A stretch of DNA of 64,000 bases. It comes from Pantoea sp. 1.19 (GTDB taxonomy: Bacteria > Pseudomonadota > Gammaproteobacteria > Enterobacterales > Enterobacteriaceae). The stretch's first letter is position 1. The number at the start of each line of letters is the position of its first letter. The notes under the pieces are model-generated. The model searched no databases. It saw only the letters and a program-made list of their open reading frames with translations, and was not told the DNA's origin. Positions 6,976-16,312 of the stretch are shown here, piece after piece. The stretch is from NCBI RefSeq assembly GCF_001922585.1, contig NZ_MRBS01000001.1:62001-126000 (forward strand), in the 5' to 3' direction. The position numbers were made by a program, and so were the translations under genes.

Positions 6976-9900
6976 TCAGATCTCCAGCCGGCTAAAGCCG
7001 AGGCCATTTTGTTTGCGCACGCGGATTTGCACCGGCACGCGCTCTTTCAGCGCTTCCACGTGGCTGATGATACCGATGGTCTTGCCGCTGGCGTTTAGCG
7101 CATCCAGCGCATCCAGCGCCACGTCGAGCGTATCGGCGTCCAGCGTGCCGAAGCCTTCGTCGAGGAATAGCGAGTCGATCCGGGTTTTATCACTGACCAG
7201 CTCGGAGAGCGCCAGCGCCAGCGCCAGACTGACCAGAAAACTCTCACCGCCGGACAGGGTGCGGGTATCGCGCTGGCTGTCGGCCTGCCAGGTGTCGACA
7301 ATCCGCAGCTCCAGCCCCTCCAGAGCGTCGCGCTGCAGCAGATAGCGGCCGTGCAGCCGCTGCAGCTGGGCGTTGGCGTGGTGAACCAGCTGCTGCAGCG
7401 TTAACCCCTGCGCAAATTTGCGAAACTTATCGCCGCTGGCGGAGCCAATCAGCTGGTTGAGTCGATCCCAGTCGGTTTGGGCGGCCTCGGCGGCGGCGAT
7501 GTCCGTCAGCAAGCGCTGCTGCGCCGAGCGCTGGGCGGCGTCGCTGCTGAGCTGCTGCTGAAGGTGCCCCTGCTGCAGGCGGTTGTCGCGTCGCTGCTGC
7601 TCCAGCTCGTTCAGCCGGCTGGCCAGCGCGGCGGGATCGGCATCATTTTTCCCCGCCGCCTGTTGATGTACATCCAGCGCCTGGCGGGCGTGCTGCCAGC
7701 GCAGATTCTGCTGCTGTAACTGGTCGCGCCGCGTCTGCTCCGCCTGCTGCAGCGCGCGCAGGCGCGCGTCATCCAGCAATGCGGCCAGAAACGCGTCCCG
7801 GTCGGCAAACGGGCTGTGCGCCAGCGCCTGCTGAAAGGCGGCGGTGTCGTCGCTCAGGCGCTGCTCCAGCGCCTGGATCTGCGCGCTCAGCGACTGCTGC
7901 TGCCCCTGCAAGCGCGCCACGTCGGCGTCGGCCTGCTGGCCGCGCTGCTGCGCGTCCTGCAGCGCCGCTTCAGCCGCCTGCAGCTGCCGATCCCGTTCGG
8001 CCCGCTCCGCGCTGGCCTGACGATCGCCGAACAGTGCGCGGCGGCGGGCGCGCAGCGCGTCATGCTGCTGCTGCAGATGCTCACACTCGTGCTGCAGCTT
8101 CTCAGCCTGCAGCCGGCGCTCGTTCTGTGAGGCCTCCAGCGGGGCGATGGCCTGCAGCCGCTGCTGCTGTTCGGCGTTCAGCGTCTCCCGTACCTGACTC
8201 TGCTGCTGCCACTGCTGCCACATCGCCTGGCGCGCCGCCAGCCAGGCGTCGGCGTCGGCGCTGTCGGGGCGGGTGAGCGACAGGGGGACCAGTCCGGCGT
8301 CCAGTTCGCGGCGCTGCTCTGCAAGCTGCTGCTGCCGGGCCGCCTGCTCGCGCGCCGCGCTATCGGCCTGTTGCTGCGTTTGCTCATGGCGCTGACCGAG
8401 CAGCGCCTGCTGCTGCTGCAGAGCCTGCAGGGCCTGGCTGGCCTCCGCCAGCCGCGCGTGTTGCTGCTGGGCATGACGCTGGGCGGCCTCTCGCTCAGCC
8501 AGCTGCTGCCGCTGCTGGCTAATGCTGTGCTCCTGTTCGGCCAGCCATGCGGCGGTTTCGCAGAGCGCGCGGGTGTCCCAGGGGAGCGCCAGCGCGCTCT
8601 GCAGCGACTGCCAGCGGTCGGCCCACGCCTGGCGGCGAGTCTGCAGGGCGGTTAACGCCTGCCCGGTCTCCTGACGCTGCTGTTCAATAACCTGAAGCTG
8701 CCCCTTCAGGGTGGTGCCCTGTTCATACAGCTGCTGAAGCTCCTGGCGCAGACGTTCCAGACGCTGCTCCGGCTCATCCAGACTCAGCGCCTGATAGGCC
8801 TCAACCGCCGGATGTTCACAGGCGCCGCACAGCGGGCAGGGTTCGCCGGCGACCAGCTGCGCGCGGTGCGTCGCTAAATCAACGATGCGCCGCTCCAGCG
8901 TTAACCGCTGGTGCAGATCTTTTTCATGCTGCTGCTTTTCCTGATACTGCAGACGTACGGCGCTGAGCTGCGGCGTGAGCGCGTTCTGCTGCGCGGTGAG
9001 CCGCTGCAGGGTGTGCGTCAGTTCCTGCTGCTGCTGCTGCCCCTGTTCCAGCTGCGGCAGCAGCGCGGCCAGCTGCTGTCGCTGTGCTGCCAGGCGATCG
9101 GCCGCGGCCAGCTGCTGACGCAGGGTGGATTCATCGTGGCGGTCGTTGAGGCGCACCAGCTCCTGCGCTGCGGCATCGCAGTGCTGTTGGCACTCACTCA
9201 CCTGCTGCGCCAGTGGCGCCTGCTGGCGGGCCAGCTCGGCCAGCTGCTGCGTCTGTCCGGCCAGCGTCTGTTGCAGAGCGGCCTGCTGACCGTCGCCGTG
9301 ATGCAGGGCGCGCTCTTGCTCCGCCAGGTGGGTCAGGCTGATACGCCAGCTGGGTAGCAGGCTGCCCCAGTCGGCCACCGCCGCGTGCTGGTTGTGCCAC
9401 TGCTGCAGCCCGGCCAGACGTTGCGCCGTCTGCTGCTGCATCTCTCGTTTTGCGGTAAGCGCTTGCTCACCTTCAGTGAGGGCCTGCTGCAGCGCCGCGT
9501 GTGACGACCGCAGCGCGCTAAGCTGCTGTTCCCACTGCGCCAGCTGCAGATCCAGCGGCTGGATCTGTTCAACCAGCAGCGTTTCCGTTTCGCGTTGCTG
9601 CTGGAGAGCCTGCAGCCGCGCCTGCTGCCGCTCGTCGATCAGGCGACACAGCGCTTCGCGTTCTGCGCGGGCCGCACTGAGCCGGGCTTCCTCCTGCTGA
9701 CGACGCTGCGTCAGCTCTGCCAGCTCTTGCTGGCGCTGCTGCTGCTGCTGCCACAGCGGCTGCAGTGCCCGGGCGGGCTCGGCTTGCTGCAGCCGTTCGC
9801 GGTCGTCGGCCGCGTCCGCTTCGGCCTGCCTGGCGGCCGCCAGTGCCTGCTGTGCCGCCCGTTCTGCTTCGGTCAGCGCGGCGAACTGCTGCCGCCAGTG

Positions 9901-10638
9901 GCGCTGTTCCGCCAGCGTGCTAATCTGCTGAGTAAGTGCTTGCTCATCCGCGTCCAGCTGCTGCTGCCGGGTAATCAGCACATCGCGCGCCGCGTTATCC
10001 AGCAGCGCCATGCTGGCGGCCTGCGCCCGCTGCTGCGCCAGCGCCGCCTGCGCCTGCTTATGCTGTTCATAGACCGCCACCGACAGGCGGCTGTAGATAT
10101 CGGTACCGGTGATCTGCTCCAGCAGTTCGGCGCGCTCGTTGGCGCGGGCGTTAAGGAAGGCGGCAAACTGGCCCTGCGACAGCATCATGGACTTGGTGAA
10201 GCGGCTGAAGTTGAGTCCGGTGATCGCCTCCATTCGCTCCAGCTTCTCTTTGACTTTGTCGGCCACGATGCGGTTGTCGTCGACCCGCGCCAGCTCAACG
10301 CGCGGTGGCTGCAGTTTACCGCTACCGCTGCCGCGCGCCCGGGTTTGGCTCCAGAAAGCGCGCCAGGCTTCGCCTTTAACTTCGAATTCTACTTCCGCAT
10401 GGCAGTCGCCGCAGCCGCGGGTCATCAGCTCGTTGCTGCTTTGTGACAGGCCCCCGAGGCGCGGCGTCTCGTGATAGAGCGCCAGACAGATGGCGTCAAG
10501 CAGGGTCGTCTTACCCGCTCCGGTGGGGCCGGTAATGGCGAACAGGCCGCTGCCGGAGAAGGGCGCCTCGCGAAAGTCGATTTGCCACTCTCCGCGCAGG
10601 GCGTTGAGGTTCTTAAACCGTAAAGACAAAATTCTCAC
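6976..10638 (-). CDS. sbcC: Exonuclease subunit SbcC, unusually long and Gln-rich
   Basis: 1220 aa, against 1048 in E. coli. SbcC is the SMC-like ATPase of the SbcCD complex that opens hairpins and protein-blocked DNA ends. Walker A GPTGAGKTTLLDAIC is near residue 35, the zinc hook CPLC (GEPCPLCGACEHP) near residue 600, and the C-terminal ABC signature LSGGESFLVSLALALAL plus Walker B LFLDEGFGTLD are intact, so the protein looks functional. The extra length lies in the two coiled-coil arms, which are dominated by Gln, Ala, Leu and Arg with many QQQ and QQQQ runs encoded by CAG. The start overlaps the sbcD stop by 4 bp, so the two are translationally coupled. Confidence 0.96.
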   Translation of the reverse strand: MRILSLRFKNLNALRGEWQIDFREAPFSGSGLFAITGPTGAGKTTLLDAICLALYHETPRLGGLSQSSNELMTRGCGDCHAEVEFEVKGEAWRAFWSQTRARGSGSGKLQPPRVELARVDDNRIVADKVKEKLERMEAITGLNFSRFTKSMMLSQGQFAAFLNARANERAELLEQITGTDIYSRLSVAVYEQHKQAQAALAQQRAQAASMALLDNAARDVLITRQQQLDADEQALTQQISTLAEQRHWRQQFAALTEAERAAQQALAAARQAEADAADDRERLQQAEPARALQPLWQQQQQRQQELAELTQRRQQEEARLSAARAEREALCRLIDERQQARLQALQQQRETETLLVEQIQPLDLQLAQWEQQLSALRSSHAALQQALTEGEQALTAKREMQQQTAQRLAGLQQWHNQHAAVADWGSLLPSWRISLTHLAEQERALHHGDGQQAALQQTLAGQTQQLAELARQQAPLAQQVSECQQHCDAAAQELVRLNDRHDESTLRQQLAAADRLAAQRQQLAALLPQLEQGQQQQQELTHTLQRLTAQQNALTPQLSAVRLQYQEKQQHEKDLHQRLTLERRIVDLATHRAQLVAGEPCPLCGACEHPAVEAYQALSLDEPEQRLERLRQELQQLYEQGTTLKGQLQVIEQQRQETGQALTALQTRRQAWADRWQSLQSALALPWDTRALCETAAWLAEQEHSISQQRQQLAEREAAQRHAQQQHARLAEASQALQALQQQQALLGQRHEQTQQQADSAAREQAARQQQLAEQRRELDAGLVPLSLTRPDSADADAWLAARQAMWQQWQQQSQVRETLNAEQQQRLQAIAPLEASQNERRLQAEKLQHECEHLQQQHDALRARRRALFGDRQASAERAERDRQLQAAEAALQDAQQRGQQADADVARLQGQQQSLSAQIQALEQRLSDDTAAFQQALAHSPFADRDAFLAALLDDARLRALQQAEQTRRDQLQQQNLRWQHARQALDVHQQAAGKNDADPAALASRLNELEQQRRDNRLQQGHLQQQLSSDAAQRSAQQRLLTDIAAAEAAQTDWDRLNQLIGSASGDKFRKFAQGLTLQQLVHHANAQLQRLHGRYLLQRDALEGLELRIVDTWQADSQRDTRTLSGGESFLVSLALALALSELVSDKTRIDSLFLDEGFGTLDADTLDVALDALDALNASGKTIGIISHVEALKERVPVQIRVRKQNGLGFSRLEI

Positions 10639-11858
10639 CGCGGAGGCTCCTCATCTATGGCGCTTAGCGTGGCGTTAAACAGCGCCTGCAGGCGCGCGCG
10701 CTGCGGGCCGTCCAGATCGCTCTCCTGGGCCAGGCGGCGGGCAAACACCTCCCCGACCTGCAGCTCCGCCAGCGTTTCGTTTGCCTCGCCGCGCAGGGCA
10801 ACACCGCTTTGCTCGCGGCGGCGGCGCAGCAGGAGCACCTCGACCGGGCGGTCGGCGGTCATCGCTTCGATTCGCCGCTGTACATCGCTCAGCCAGGCGC
10901 TGGCGCTGACTTCAATATCCAGCCAGGTGGGCTGCCCCCCGGGATTGTCCGGCAGCGCCGCCAGCTGAGCCTCAACCTCCTCCAGCGAGCCGCTGAGCAT
11001 CGCCATCGGCTGAAAGCAGGGAATGCTCAGGGTGTCGATCTGACCGATCTCTGGCCCCTCCATCGTCAGCAGTACCACACTTTTGGGCTTGCCGAGCTCA
11101 TCAAAACTCAGCGGAATCGGCGACCCGCTATAGCGAATGCGCGGATTACCGGCCACCTGCTGCGCGCGATGAATATGGCCCAGTGCGATATAGTCCGCCG
11201 GTGGAAAGGCCTGGGCCGGAAAGGCATCCAGGGTACCTATATAGATGTCGCGCACCGCGTCACCCGGCGTCACGCCCAGCGCGGTCAGGTGGCCGGTAGC
11301 GATGATCGGTACCTCCAGTCCGGCGGCTTCGCGGCGCTCACAGGCGGTCTGCCAACAGCGCTGGTAGTGGTCACGAATCGCCGTCAGCAGATCGCGCTGC
11401 TTGTCGCGGCCGGACTGACCGGCCTGGCTGAACTGAATGTCGCGCGGTCGCAAAAAGGGGATGGCGCACAGCAGCGCGCCCGGCGTGCCGTCGCGCTGCG
11501 TCAGGGTGATGACCTGCCCGGTGACCGCTTCCGTCGCCGCGGCAATCACCCGGGTGTTCAGCTGCGCCAGCAGCTCGCGCGATTCGTTGAGGGTGGCGAC
11601 CGAGTCGTGGTTGCCGGCGAGGATAACCAGCTGGCAGCCGGTGGCGTGCAGATCGACGACGAACTGGTTATACAGCTCGCGGGCGTAGCTTGGCGGCGAC
11701 GCGGTATCAAAGATGTCACCGGCGACGATCAAGGCATCTACCTGATGCTGTTCGACGGCGGCAATCAGCCAGCGGAAAAAGGCGCGGTGCTCGGCGGCGC
11801 GGCTGCGGGTGTAAAAAAACTGGCCAAGGTGCCAGTCCGAGGTGTGAATGATGCGCAT
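10635..11858 (-). CDS. sbcD: Exonuclease subunit SbcD
   Basis: 407 aa (E. coli 400). This is the Mre11-like manganese nuclease of SbcCD. All metallophosphatase motifs are visible: SDWHLGQ (Asp8, His10), GDIFDTASPPSYAR, GNHDSV, ATGHLTALG and GHIHRAQ. Start ATG 11858 gives the standard MRIIHTSDWHLG opening. It is the first gene of the sbcDC unit and is divergent from phoB, with 175 bp between them. The E. coli arrangement is the same. Confidence 0.97.
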   Translation of the reverse strand: MRIIHTSDWHLGQFFYTRSRAAEHRAFFRWLIAAVEQHQVDALIVAGDIFDTASPPSYARELYNQFVVDLHATGCQLVILAGNHDSVATLNESRELLAQLNTRVIAAATEAVTGQVITLTQRDGTPGALLCAIPFLRPRDIQFSQAGQSGRDKQRDLLTAIRDHYQRCWQTACERREAAGLEVPIIATGHLTALGVTPGDAVRDIYIGTLDAFPAQAFPPADYIALGHIHRAQQVAGNPRIRYSGSPIPLSFDELGKPKSVVLLTMEGPEIGQIDTLSIPCFQPMAMLSGSLEEVEAQLAALPDNPGGQPTWLDIEVSASAWLSDVQRRIEAMTADRPVEVLLLRRRREQSGVALRGEANETLAELQVGEVFARRLAQESDLDGPQRARLQALFNATLSAIDEEPPR

Positions 11859-11951
11859 AGCTCTCCCGTCTGCGGTTCCCTGCTACCGGGGCAGTATAAA
11901 GACTTTTCCCGATGCCGGGGGGGATTTCCGACGCTTGCTCTGGCGATGGGT

Positions 11952-11985
11952 TTATCATAAAAGTGTCACAAAACTGACGCATAAT
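11952..11985 (+). promoter_or_regulatory. Pho box and -10 of the phoB promoter
   Basis: Three 7-base units, TTATCAT (11952-11958), GTGTCAC (11963-11969) and CTGACGC (11974-11980), are each separated by AAAA. The PhoB consensus is CTGTCAT-type 7-mers with 4-bp A/T-rich spacers. A -10-like CATAAT (11980-11985) follows about 10 bp after the first two units, the usual Pho promoter geometry. This implies autoregulation of phoBR by PhoB. Confidence 0.8.
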
Positions 11986-12033
11986 GCCAGCGCACATCAC
12001 TCGTGACCTGAGGTCACCCCTGCAGGAGTCAAA

Positions 12034-12723
12034 ATGGCGAAGCGCATTTTGGTGGTTGAAGATGAAGCCCCCATCCGTGAAATGCTGTGTTACGTGCTGG
12101 AGCAGAACGATTATCAGCCGATAGAAGCCGGGGATTACGACAGCGCGGTGACCGCGCTGATCGAACCGTGGCCCGATCTGATTTTGCTCGACTGGATGCT
12201 GCCCGGCGGTTCCGGGATACAGTTTATCAGGCATCTGAAGCGGGAGGCGCTGACCCGCGATATTCCGGTGTTGATGCTGACGGCGCGCGGTGAAGAAGAG
12301 GATCGCGTCCGCGGGCTGGAGGTAGGAGCCGACGACTACATTACCAAGCCGTTTTCCCCCAAAGAGCTGGTGGCGCGCATTAAAGCCGTACTGCGTCGCA
12401 TTTCGCCCATGGCGGTGGAAGAGGTGATAGAAATGCAGGGGCTGAAACTTGATCCCTCGTCGCACCGGGTGATGTCCGGCGAGACGCCGCTGGAGATGGG
12501 GCCGACCGAATATAAGCTGCTGCACTTTTTTATGACCCACCCCGAGCGCGTCTACAGCCGCGAACAGTTGCTCAATCACGTCTGGGGCACTAACGTGTAT
12601 GTGGAAGACCGCACCGTGGACGTGCATATTCGTCGCCTGCGCAAAGCGCTGGAGGTGGCCGGACACGACCGCATGGTACAGACAGTTCGCGGGACCGGTT
12701 ACCGCTTCTCCGCCCGTTTTTAA
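12034..12723 (+). CDS. phoB: Phosphate regulon response regulator PhoB
   Basis: 229 aa, the E. coli length. The receiver domain carries acidic residues at Asp10/Glu11, the phospho-acceptor Asp53 in LLDWMLPG and the KPFSPKEL loop. The C-terminal winged-helix DNA-binding domain ([35 protein letters not shown]) is OmpR type. It activates the Pho regulon under phosphate starvation. GCAGGAG precedes ATG 12034. First gene of phoB-phoR-pstS-like, behind a Pho box. Confidence 0.98.
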   Translation: MAKRILVVEDEAPIREMLCYVLEQNDYQPIEAGDYDSAVTALIEPWPDLILLDWMLPGGSGIQFIRHLKREALTRDIPVLMLTARGEEEDRVRGLEVGADDYITKPFSPKELVARIKAVLRRISPMAVEEVIEMQGLKLDPSSHRVMSGETPLEMGPTEYKLLHFFMTHPERVYSREQLLNHVWGTNVYVEDRTVDVHIRRLRKALEVAGHDRMVQTVRGTGYRFSARF

Positions 12724-12791
12724 TCTCGCCTGTCCGGGGATCAGCTACGCTTCCCCGGGCGGACGCCGATCCGTGCCGCAGGGAGTTTACC

Positions 12792-14111
12792 GTGCTGGAA
12801 CGCCTCTCCTGGAAGAGACTGCTCACCGAATTACTGTTGGCCTGCCTGCCGGCGCTGCTGCTCGGGCTGATGGTCGGCGGGCTGCCGTGGTTTTTACTGC
12901 TATCCGTACTGGCGGTGCTGGGCTGGCACTGCTGGAATCTGCTGATCCTGTCGCACTGGCTGTGGGTCGACCGCGCCATGACGCCGCCGGCCGGCCGCGC
13001 CAGCTGGGAGCCGCTGTTTTACGGGCTGTACCAGATGCAGCTGCGCAACCGGCGCCGGCGGCGTGAGTTAAGCCATCTGATTAAACGCTTTCGCAGCGGC
13101 GCCGAGTCACTTCCCGATGCGGTGGTGTTGACCACCGAAGAGGGCACTATCTTCTGGTGTAACGGGCTCGCCCAGCAGCATCTTGGCCTGCGCTGGCCGG
13201 AAGACAACGGACAAAACATCCTTAATCTGCTGCGCTATCCGGAGTTCAGTCAGTGGTTGTCCCGCCGGGACTTCTCGCAGGCGCTGACTCTGGTGCTGAA
13301 TAACCAGCGCCATCTGGAGTTCCGTATCATGCCCTACAGTGAGGGGCAGTGGCTGATGGTGGCCCGCGACGTCACCGATAAGCATCAGCTGGAGGGCGCG
13401 CGGCGTCACTTTTTTGCCAACGTCAGCCACGAGCTGCGCACGCCCCTGACCGTACTGCAGGGCTACCTCGAGATGATGCAGGATGACATGCCGGCCGGGC
13501 CGATGCGTGAAAAAGCGCTGGCGACGATGCGCGAACAGACCCGGCGAATGGATAGCCTGGTCGGGCAGCTACTGACCCTGTCGCGTATTGAAGCGGCGCC
13601 CGCGCTGGATCTGCATCAGACGGTGGATATGCCGATGATGCTGCGGGTGCTGCAGCGCGAGGCGGAGACCCTCAGCCAGGGACGCCACGTGCTGCAATTC
13701 GACTGCGATGCGCAGCTGAGGGTGTTGGGAAATGAGGAGCAGCTCCGCAGCGCCGTTTCCAATCTGGTGTACAACGCCGTGAACCATACGCCGGCGGGCA
13801 CCCGGATTGTGGTGGGCTGGCAGCGCCAGCGCCAGGGGGCGGCCTTCAGCGTGGAGGATAACGGCCCGGGCATTGCGGCGGAGCATTTGCCGCGCCTGAC
13901 CGAACGTTTTTATCGCGTTGATCGGGCGCGCTCGCGGCAGACCGGCGGCAGTGGACTGGGGCTGGCCATCGTGAAGCACGCGCTTGGCCACCACGGCGCG
14001 CGGCTGGAGATCGCCAGTGAGCCCGGCGTTGCCACGCGCTTTAGCTTCACGCTGCCCGCGCGCTTGCTCGTCGCCCCCATGCTGGCGGAGAATAAGCGCG
14101 GTGAACAATAA
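12792..14111 (+). CDS. phoR: Phosphate regulon sensor kinase PhoR
   Basis: 439 aa (E. coli 431). Inner-membrane histidine kinase that phosphorylates PhoB when phosphate is short, sensing through the Pst transporter and PhoU. Two N-terminal membrane helices (residues about 10-55), a PAS domain ([18 protein letters not shown]), the DHp box [10 protein letters not shown] with His213, and N, G1 and G2 ATP-binding boxes ([31 protein letters not shown]) are all present. Starts with GTG 12792 behind CAGGGAG. A 68-bp gap with a CCGGGGA/TCCCCGG dyad separates it from phoB. Confidence 0.97.
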   Translation: MLERLSWKRLLTELLLACLPALLLGLMVGGLPWFLLLSVLAVLGWHCWNLLILSHWLWVDRAMTPPAGRASWEPLFYGLYQMQLRNRRRRRELSHLIKRFRSGAESLPDAVVLTTEEGTIFWCNGLAQQHLGLRWPEDNGQNILNLLRYPEFSQWLSRRDFSQALTLVLNNQRHLEFRIMPYSEGQWLMVARDVTDKHQLEGARRHFFANVSHELRTPLTVLQGYLEMMQDDMPAGPMREKALATMREQTRRMDSLVGQLLTLSRIEAAPALDLHQTVDMPMMLRVLQREAETLSQGRHVLQFDCDAQLRVLGNEEQLRSAVSNLVYNAVNHTPAGTRIVVGWQRQRQGAAFSVEDNGPGIAAEHLPRLTERFYRVDRARSRQTGGSGLGLAIVKHALGHHGARLEIASEPGVATRFSFTLPARLLVAPMLAENKRGEQ

Positions 14112-14123
14112 CGGATCCCTGTG

Positions 14124-15053
14124 ATGACAACATACCGATGGGGCCTGGCGCTCTGCCTGCTGACGCAGAGCGCCCTGGCCGCTGCGCCGCTGGTTGGCAA
14201 CCTGACCAGCGTTGGTTCCGATACGCTGGGGAACCTGATGGCCCTGTGGGGCGACCGCTTTAACCGCCAGCAGCCGGGTGTCAATGTGCAGGTCCAGGCG
14301 GCGGGCTCCTCGACGGCGCCGGTGGCGCTGGCGGCGGGGTCCGCTCAGCTGGGCGCCATGAGCCGGCCGATGCAGGAGAGTGAGCGCCGGCTGTTTGTCG
14401 CCCGCTATGGCTATCCGCCGCTGGCGATACCGGTGGCCATGGACGCGCTGACGGTGGTGGTCAACCAGGATAATCCGCTGACCGCACTGACCACCGATCG
14501 GCTGGACGCACTGTTCTCAGTGACCCGCCGCTGCGGTGAGGGCGCCGCGCCGCGCGACTGGGGCGAACTGTTACCCAACCCCGCCTGGCAGCAGCGCAGC
14601 ATTGTCCGCTACGGGCGTAACTCCGCTTCCGGTACCTGGGGCTATTTTAAACAACAGGCGCTCTGCGAGGGGGATTTTCGCCGCGATGTGGCGGAATTTC
14701 CCGGCTCGGCGGCGGTAGTGCAGGCGGTGGCGCGCGACGTCAATGGCATTGGCTATGCCAGCGCCGGCTTTGGCCATAGCGGCGTGCGGTTGCTGGCGAT
14801 TGGCCGTCCGGGCGAGCCGCCGGTGCCGCCGGGCGAAGAAGCCATCCGCAGCGGTCGCTACCCCTTTTCCCGTCCGCTGTGGCTGTACGTGAATAAAGCG
14901 CCCGGTCAGCCGCTTCCGCCGCTGACCGCCGCGTTTGTTTCGCTGGTGCTGTCGGCGCAGGGGCAGGCGGACGTGCGCCGTGCGGGCTACCTGCCGCTCT
15001 CCGCGACGCAGCGCCGGGAAGCGCGGGCCGCCGCGGGGCTGGCGGAGGAGTGA
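14124..15053 (+). CDS. PstS-like periplasmic phosphate-binding protein
   Basis: About 309 aa from ATG 14124 (GTG 14121 is an alternative), 12 bp after the phoR stop, so very probably in the phoBR transcript. A signal peptide is clear: MTTYRWGLALCLLTQSALA then AAPLVGN. The mature protein is a PBP-like domain with phosphate-loop motifs of the PstS family: SVGSDTLGNL, QAAGSSTAPVALAAGSAQLGAMSR region and RNSASGTWGYF, plus NGIGYASAGF. Canonical pstS belongs to pstSCAB-phoU, so this is an extra homologue. Likely role is phosphate capture or sensing in the periplasm; direct interaction with PhoR is speculation. E. coli lacks it at phoR/brnQ. Confidence 0.82.
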   Translation: MTTYRWGLALCLLTQSALAAAPLVGNLTSVGSDTLGNLMALWGDRFNRQQPGVNVQVQAAGSSTAPVALAAGSAQLGAMSRPMQESERRLFVARYGYPPLAIPVAMDALTVVVNQDNPLTALTTDRLDALFSVTRRCGEGAAPRDWGELLPNPAWQQRSIVRYGRNSASGTWGYFKQQALCEGDFRRDVAEFPGSAAVVQAVARDVNGIGYASAGFGHSGVRLLAIGRPGEPPVPPGEEAIRSGRYPFSRPLWLYVNKAPGQPLPPLTAAFVSLVLSAQGQADVRRAGYLPLSATQRREARAAAGLAEE

Positions 15054-15126
15054 ATTTTTTTCATCGCCGCTGAGTATTCTTCGTTTGCCGTTGACCGGCG
15101 CTCGTGCGAACCTGTCAGTCAAGCAT

Positions 15127-15142
15127 AGCCATCCAGATGGCT
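15127..15142 (+). promoter_or_regulatory. Possible MetJ operator upstream of the MetE-like gene
   Basis: AGCCATC-CA-GATGGCT, a perfect 7-bp dyad, reads as two abutting 8-base units resembling the MetJ box AGACGTCT (AGCCATCC and AGATGGCT). It lies 63 bp before the start of a methionine-synthase-like gene. Only two units are visible and both deviate from consensus. Confidence 0.45.
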
Positions 15143-15205
15143 GAATAATGACAACCGGTGATGATGTCCGAACGAGACTGTCACCGCCCGTGCAGGAGCC
15201 ACGCC

Positions 15206-16312
15206 ATGCCACACCTTACCCCGCCGTTCCGCGCCGATACCGTGGGCAGTTTTTTACGGCCCGCCGCCATTAAGCAGGCGCGCGCCCGCTTTCAGGCCGG
15301 TGAAATTGACGCCGCGGCGCTGCGCGCCGTCGAAGATCGGGCGATTCGCGACCTGGTGGCGAAACAGCGCGCCTGTGGCCTGGCGGTGGTTACCGACGGC
15401 GAATTTCGTCGCGCCTGGTGGCATTTTGACTTTTTCGACGGGCTGCAGGGCGTTGAGCGCTATGAGGCAGAGCAGGGGATTCAGTTTAACGGCGTGCAGA
15501 CGCGGGCGCAGTCGGTGCGGGTGGTAGGGAAGCTGGGCTTCGCCAACCATCCCATGCTGGCTGACTTTCGCTTCCTCGATGCGCTGCGCGGCGATGCGGT
15601 CGCCAAGATGACCATCCCCAGCCCGAGCGTGCTGCATTTTCGCGGGGGGCGCGGGGCGATCGATGCCAGTGTCTATCCGGATTTGAGTGCCTACTTTGAC
15701 GATCTTGCTGCGACCTGGCGCGAGGCGATCCATGCCTTTTACGCCGCCGGCTGTCGCTATCTTCAGCTGGATGATACCGTCTGGGCGTATCTCTGTTCGG
15801 CGGATCAGTGCCGGCAGATGCGCGAGCGGGGTGACGATCCGCAGAAGCTGGCCGCCACCTATGCCCGGGTGCTGAATCAGGCGCTGGCGGATAAGCCGGC
15901 CGATATGACGATTGGGCTACACGTCTGCCGCGGTAATTTCCGCTCAACCTGGATTGCCGAAGGGGGCTACGAACCGGTCGCGGAAGTGCTGTTTGGCAGC
16001 GTGAACGTGGATGCGTTTTATCTCGAGTACGATAATGCGCGCTCGGGCGGCTTTGAGCCGCTGCGCTTTGTGCGCCCCGGTCATCAACAGGTCGTCCTGG
16101 GGCTGGTGACCACTAAAACCGGCGAGCTGGAGTCCGCGGAGAGCCTGCGCCAGCGGCTGGCCGAAGCGGCGCAGTATGTGCGCCCTGAACAGCTCTGCCT
16201 GAGCCCGCAGTGCGGTTTTGCCTCGACGGAGGAGGGCAACAGCCTGAGTGAAGACCAGCAGTGGCAGAAGATCCGCCGGGTGGTGGAGGTGGCGGAGGCC
16301 GTATGGCATTAA
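15206..16312 (+). CDS. Cobalamin-independent methionine synthase II family protein (MetE C-terminal-like)
   Basis: 368 aa from ATG 15206, chosen because GCAGGAG (15192-15197) is spaced correctly; a longer frame to 15158 has no support. It corresponds to the catalytic C-terminal half of MetE, as in stand-alone YxjG/YxjH-type enzymes. Visible motifs: ADTVGSFLRP start, VTDGEFRRAWWHFDF, IPSPSVLHFRGG, QLDDTVWAYL, GLHVCRGNFRSTW (zinc His and Cys) and LSPQCGFAST (zinc Cys). Family members transfer a methyl group to homocysteine or a related thiol from a non-folate or short folate donor; the donor here is unknown. Sits between phoR and brnQ, absent there in E. coli. Confidence 0.85.
   Translation: MPHLTPPFRADTVGSFLRPAAIKQARARFQAGEIDAAALRAVEDRAIRDLVAKQRACGLAVVTDGEFRRAWWHFDFFDGLQGVERYEAEQGIQFNGVQTRAQSVRVVGKLGFANHPMLADFRFLDALRGDAVAKMTIPSPSVLHFRGGRGAIDASVYPDLSAYFDDLAATWREAIHAFYAAGCRYLQLDDTVWAYLCSADQCRQMRERGDDPQKLAATYARVLNQALADKPADMTIGLHVCRGNFRSTWIAEGGYEPVAEVLFGSVNVDAFYLEYDNARSGGFEPLRFVRPGHQQVVLGLVTTKTGELESAESLRQRLAEAAQYVRPEQLCLSPQCGFASTEEGNSLSEDQQWQKIRRVVEVAEAVWH

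Noticed and set aside
9000-10000. CTG/CAG-rich DNA looking like a microsatellite or tandem array
   Set aside because: It is coding sequence for the Gln-rich coiled coil of SbcC; the runs are interrupted and do not form a regular array.
10809-11960. 383-aa plus-strand frame opposite sbcD
   Set aside because: Shadow of SbcD, no recognisable domain.
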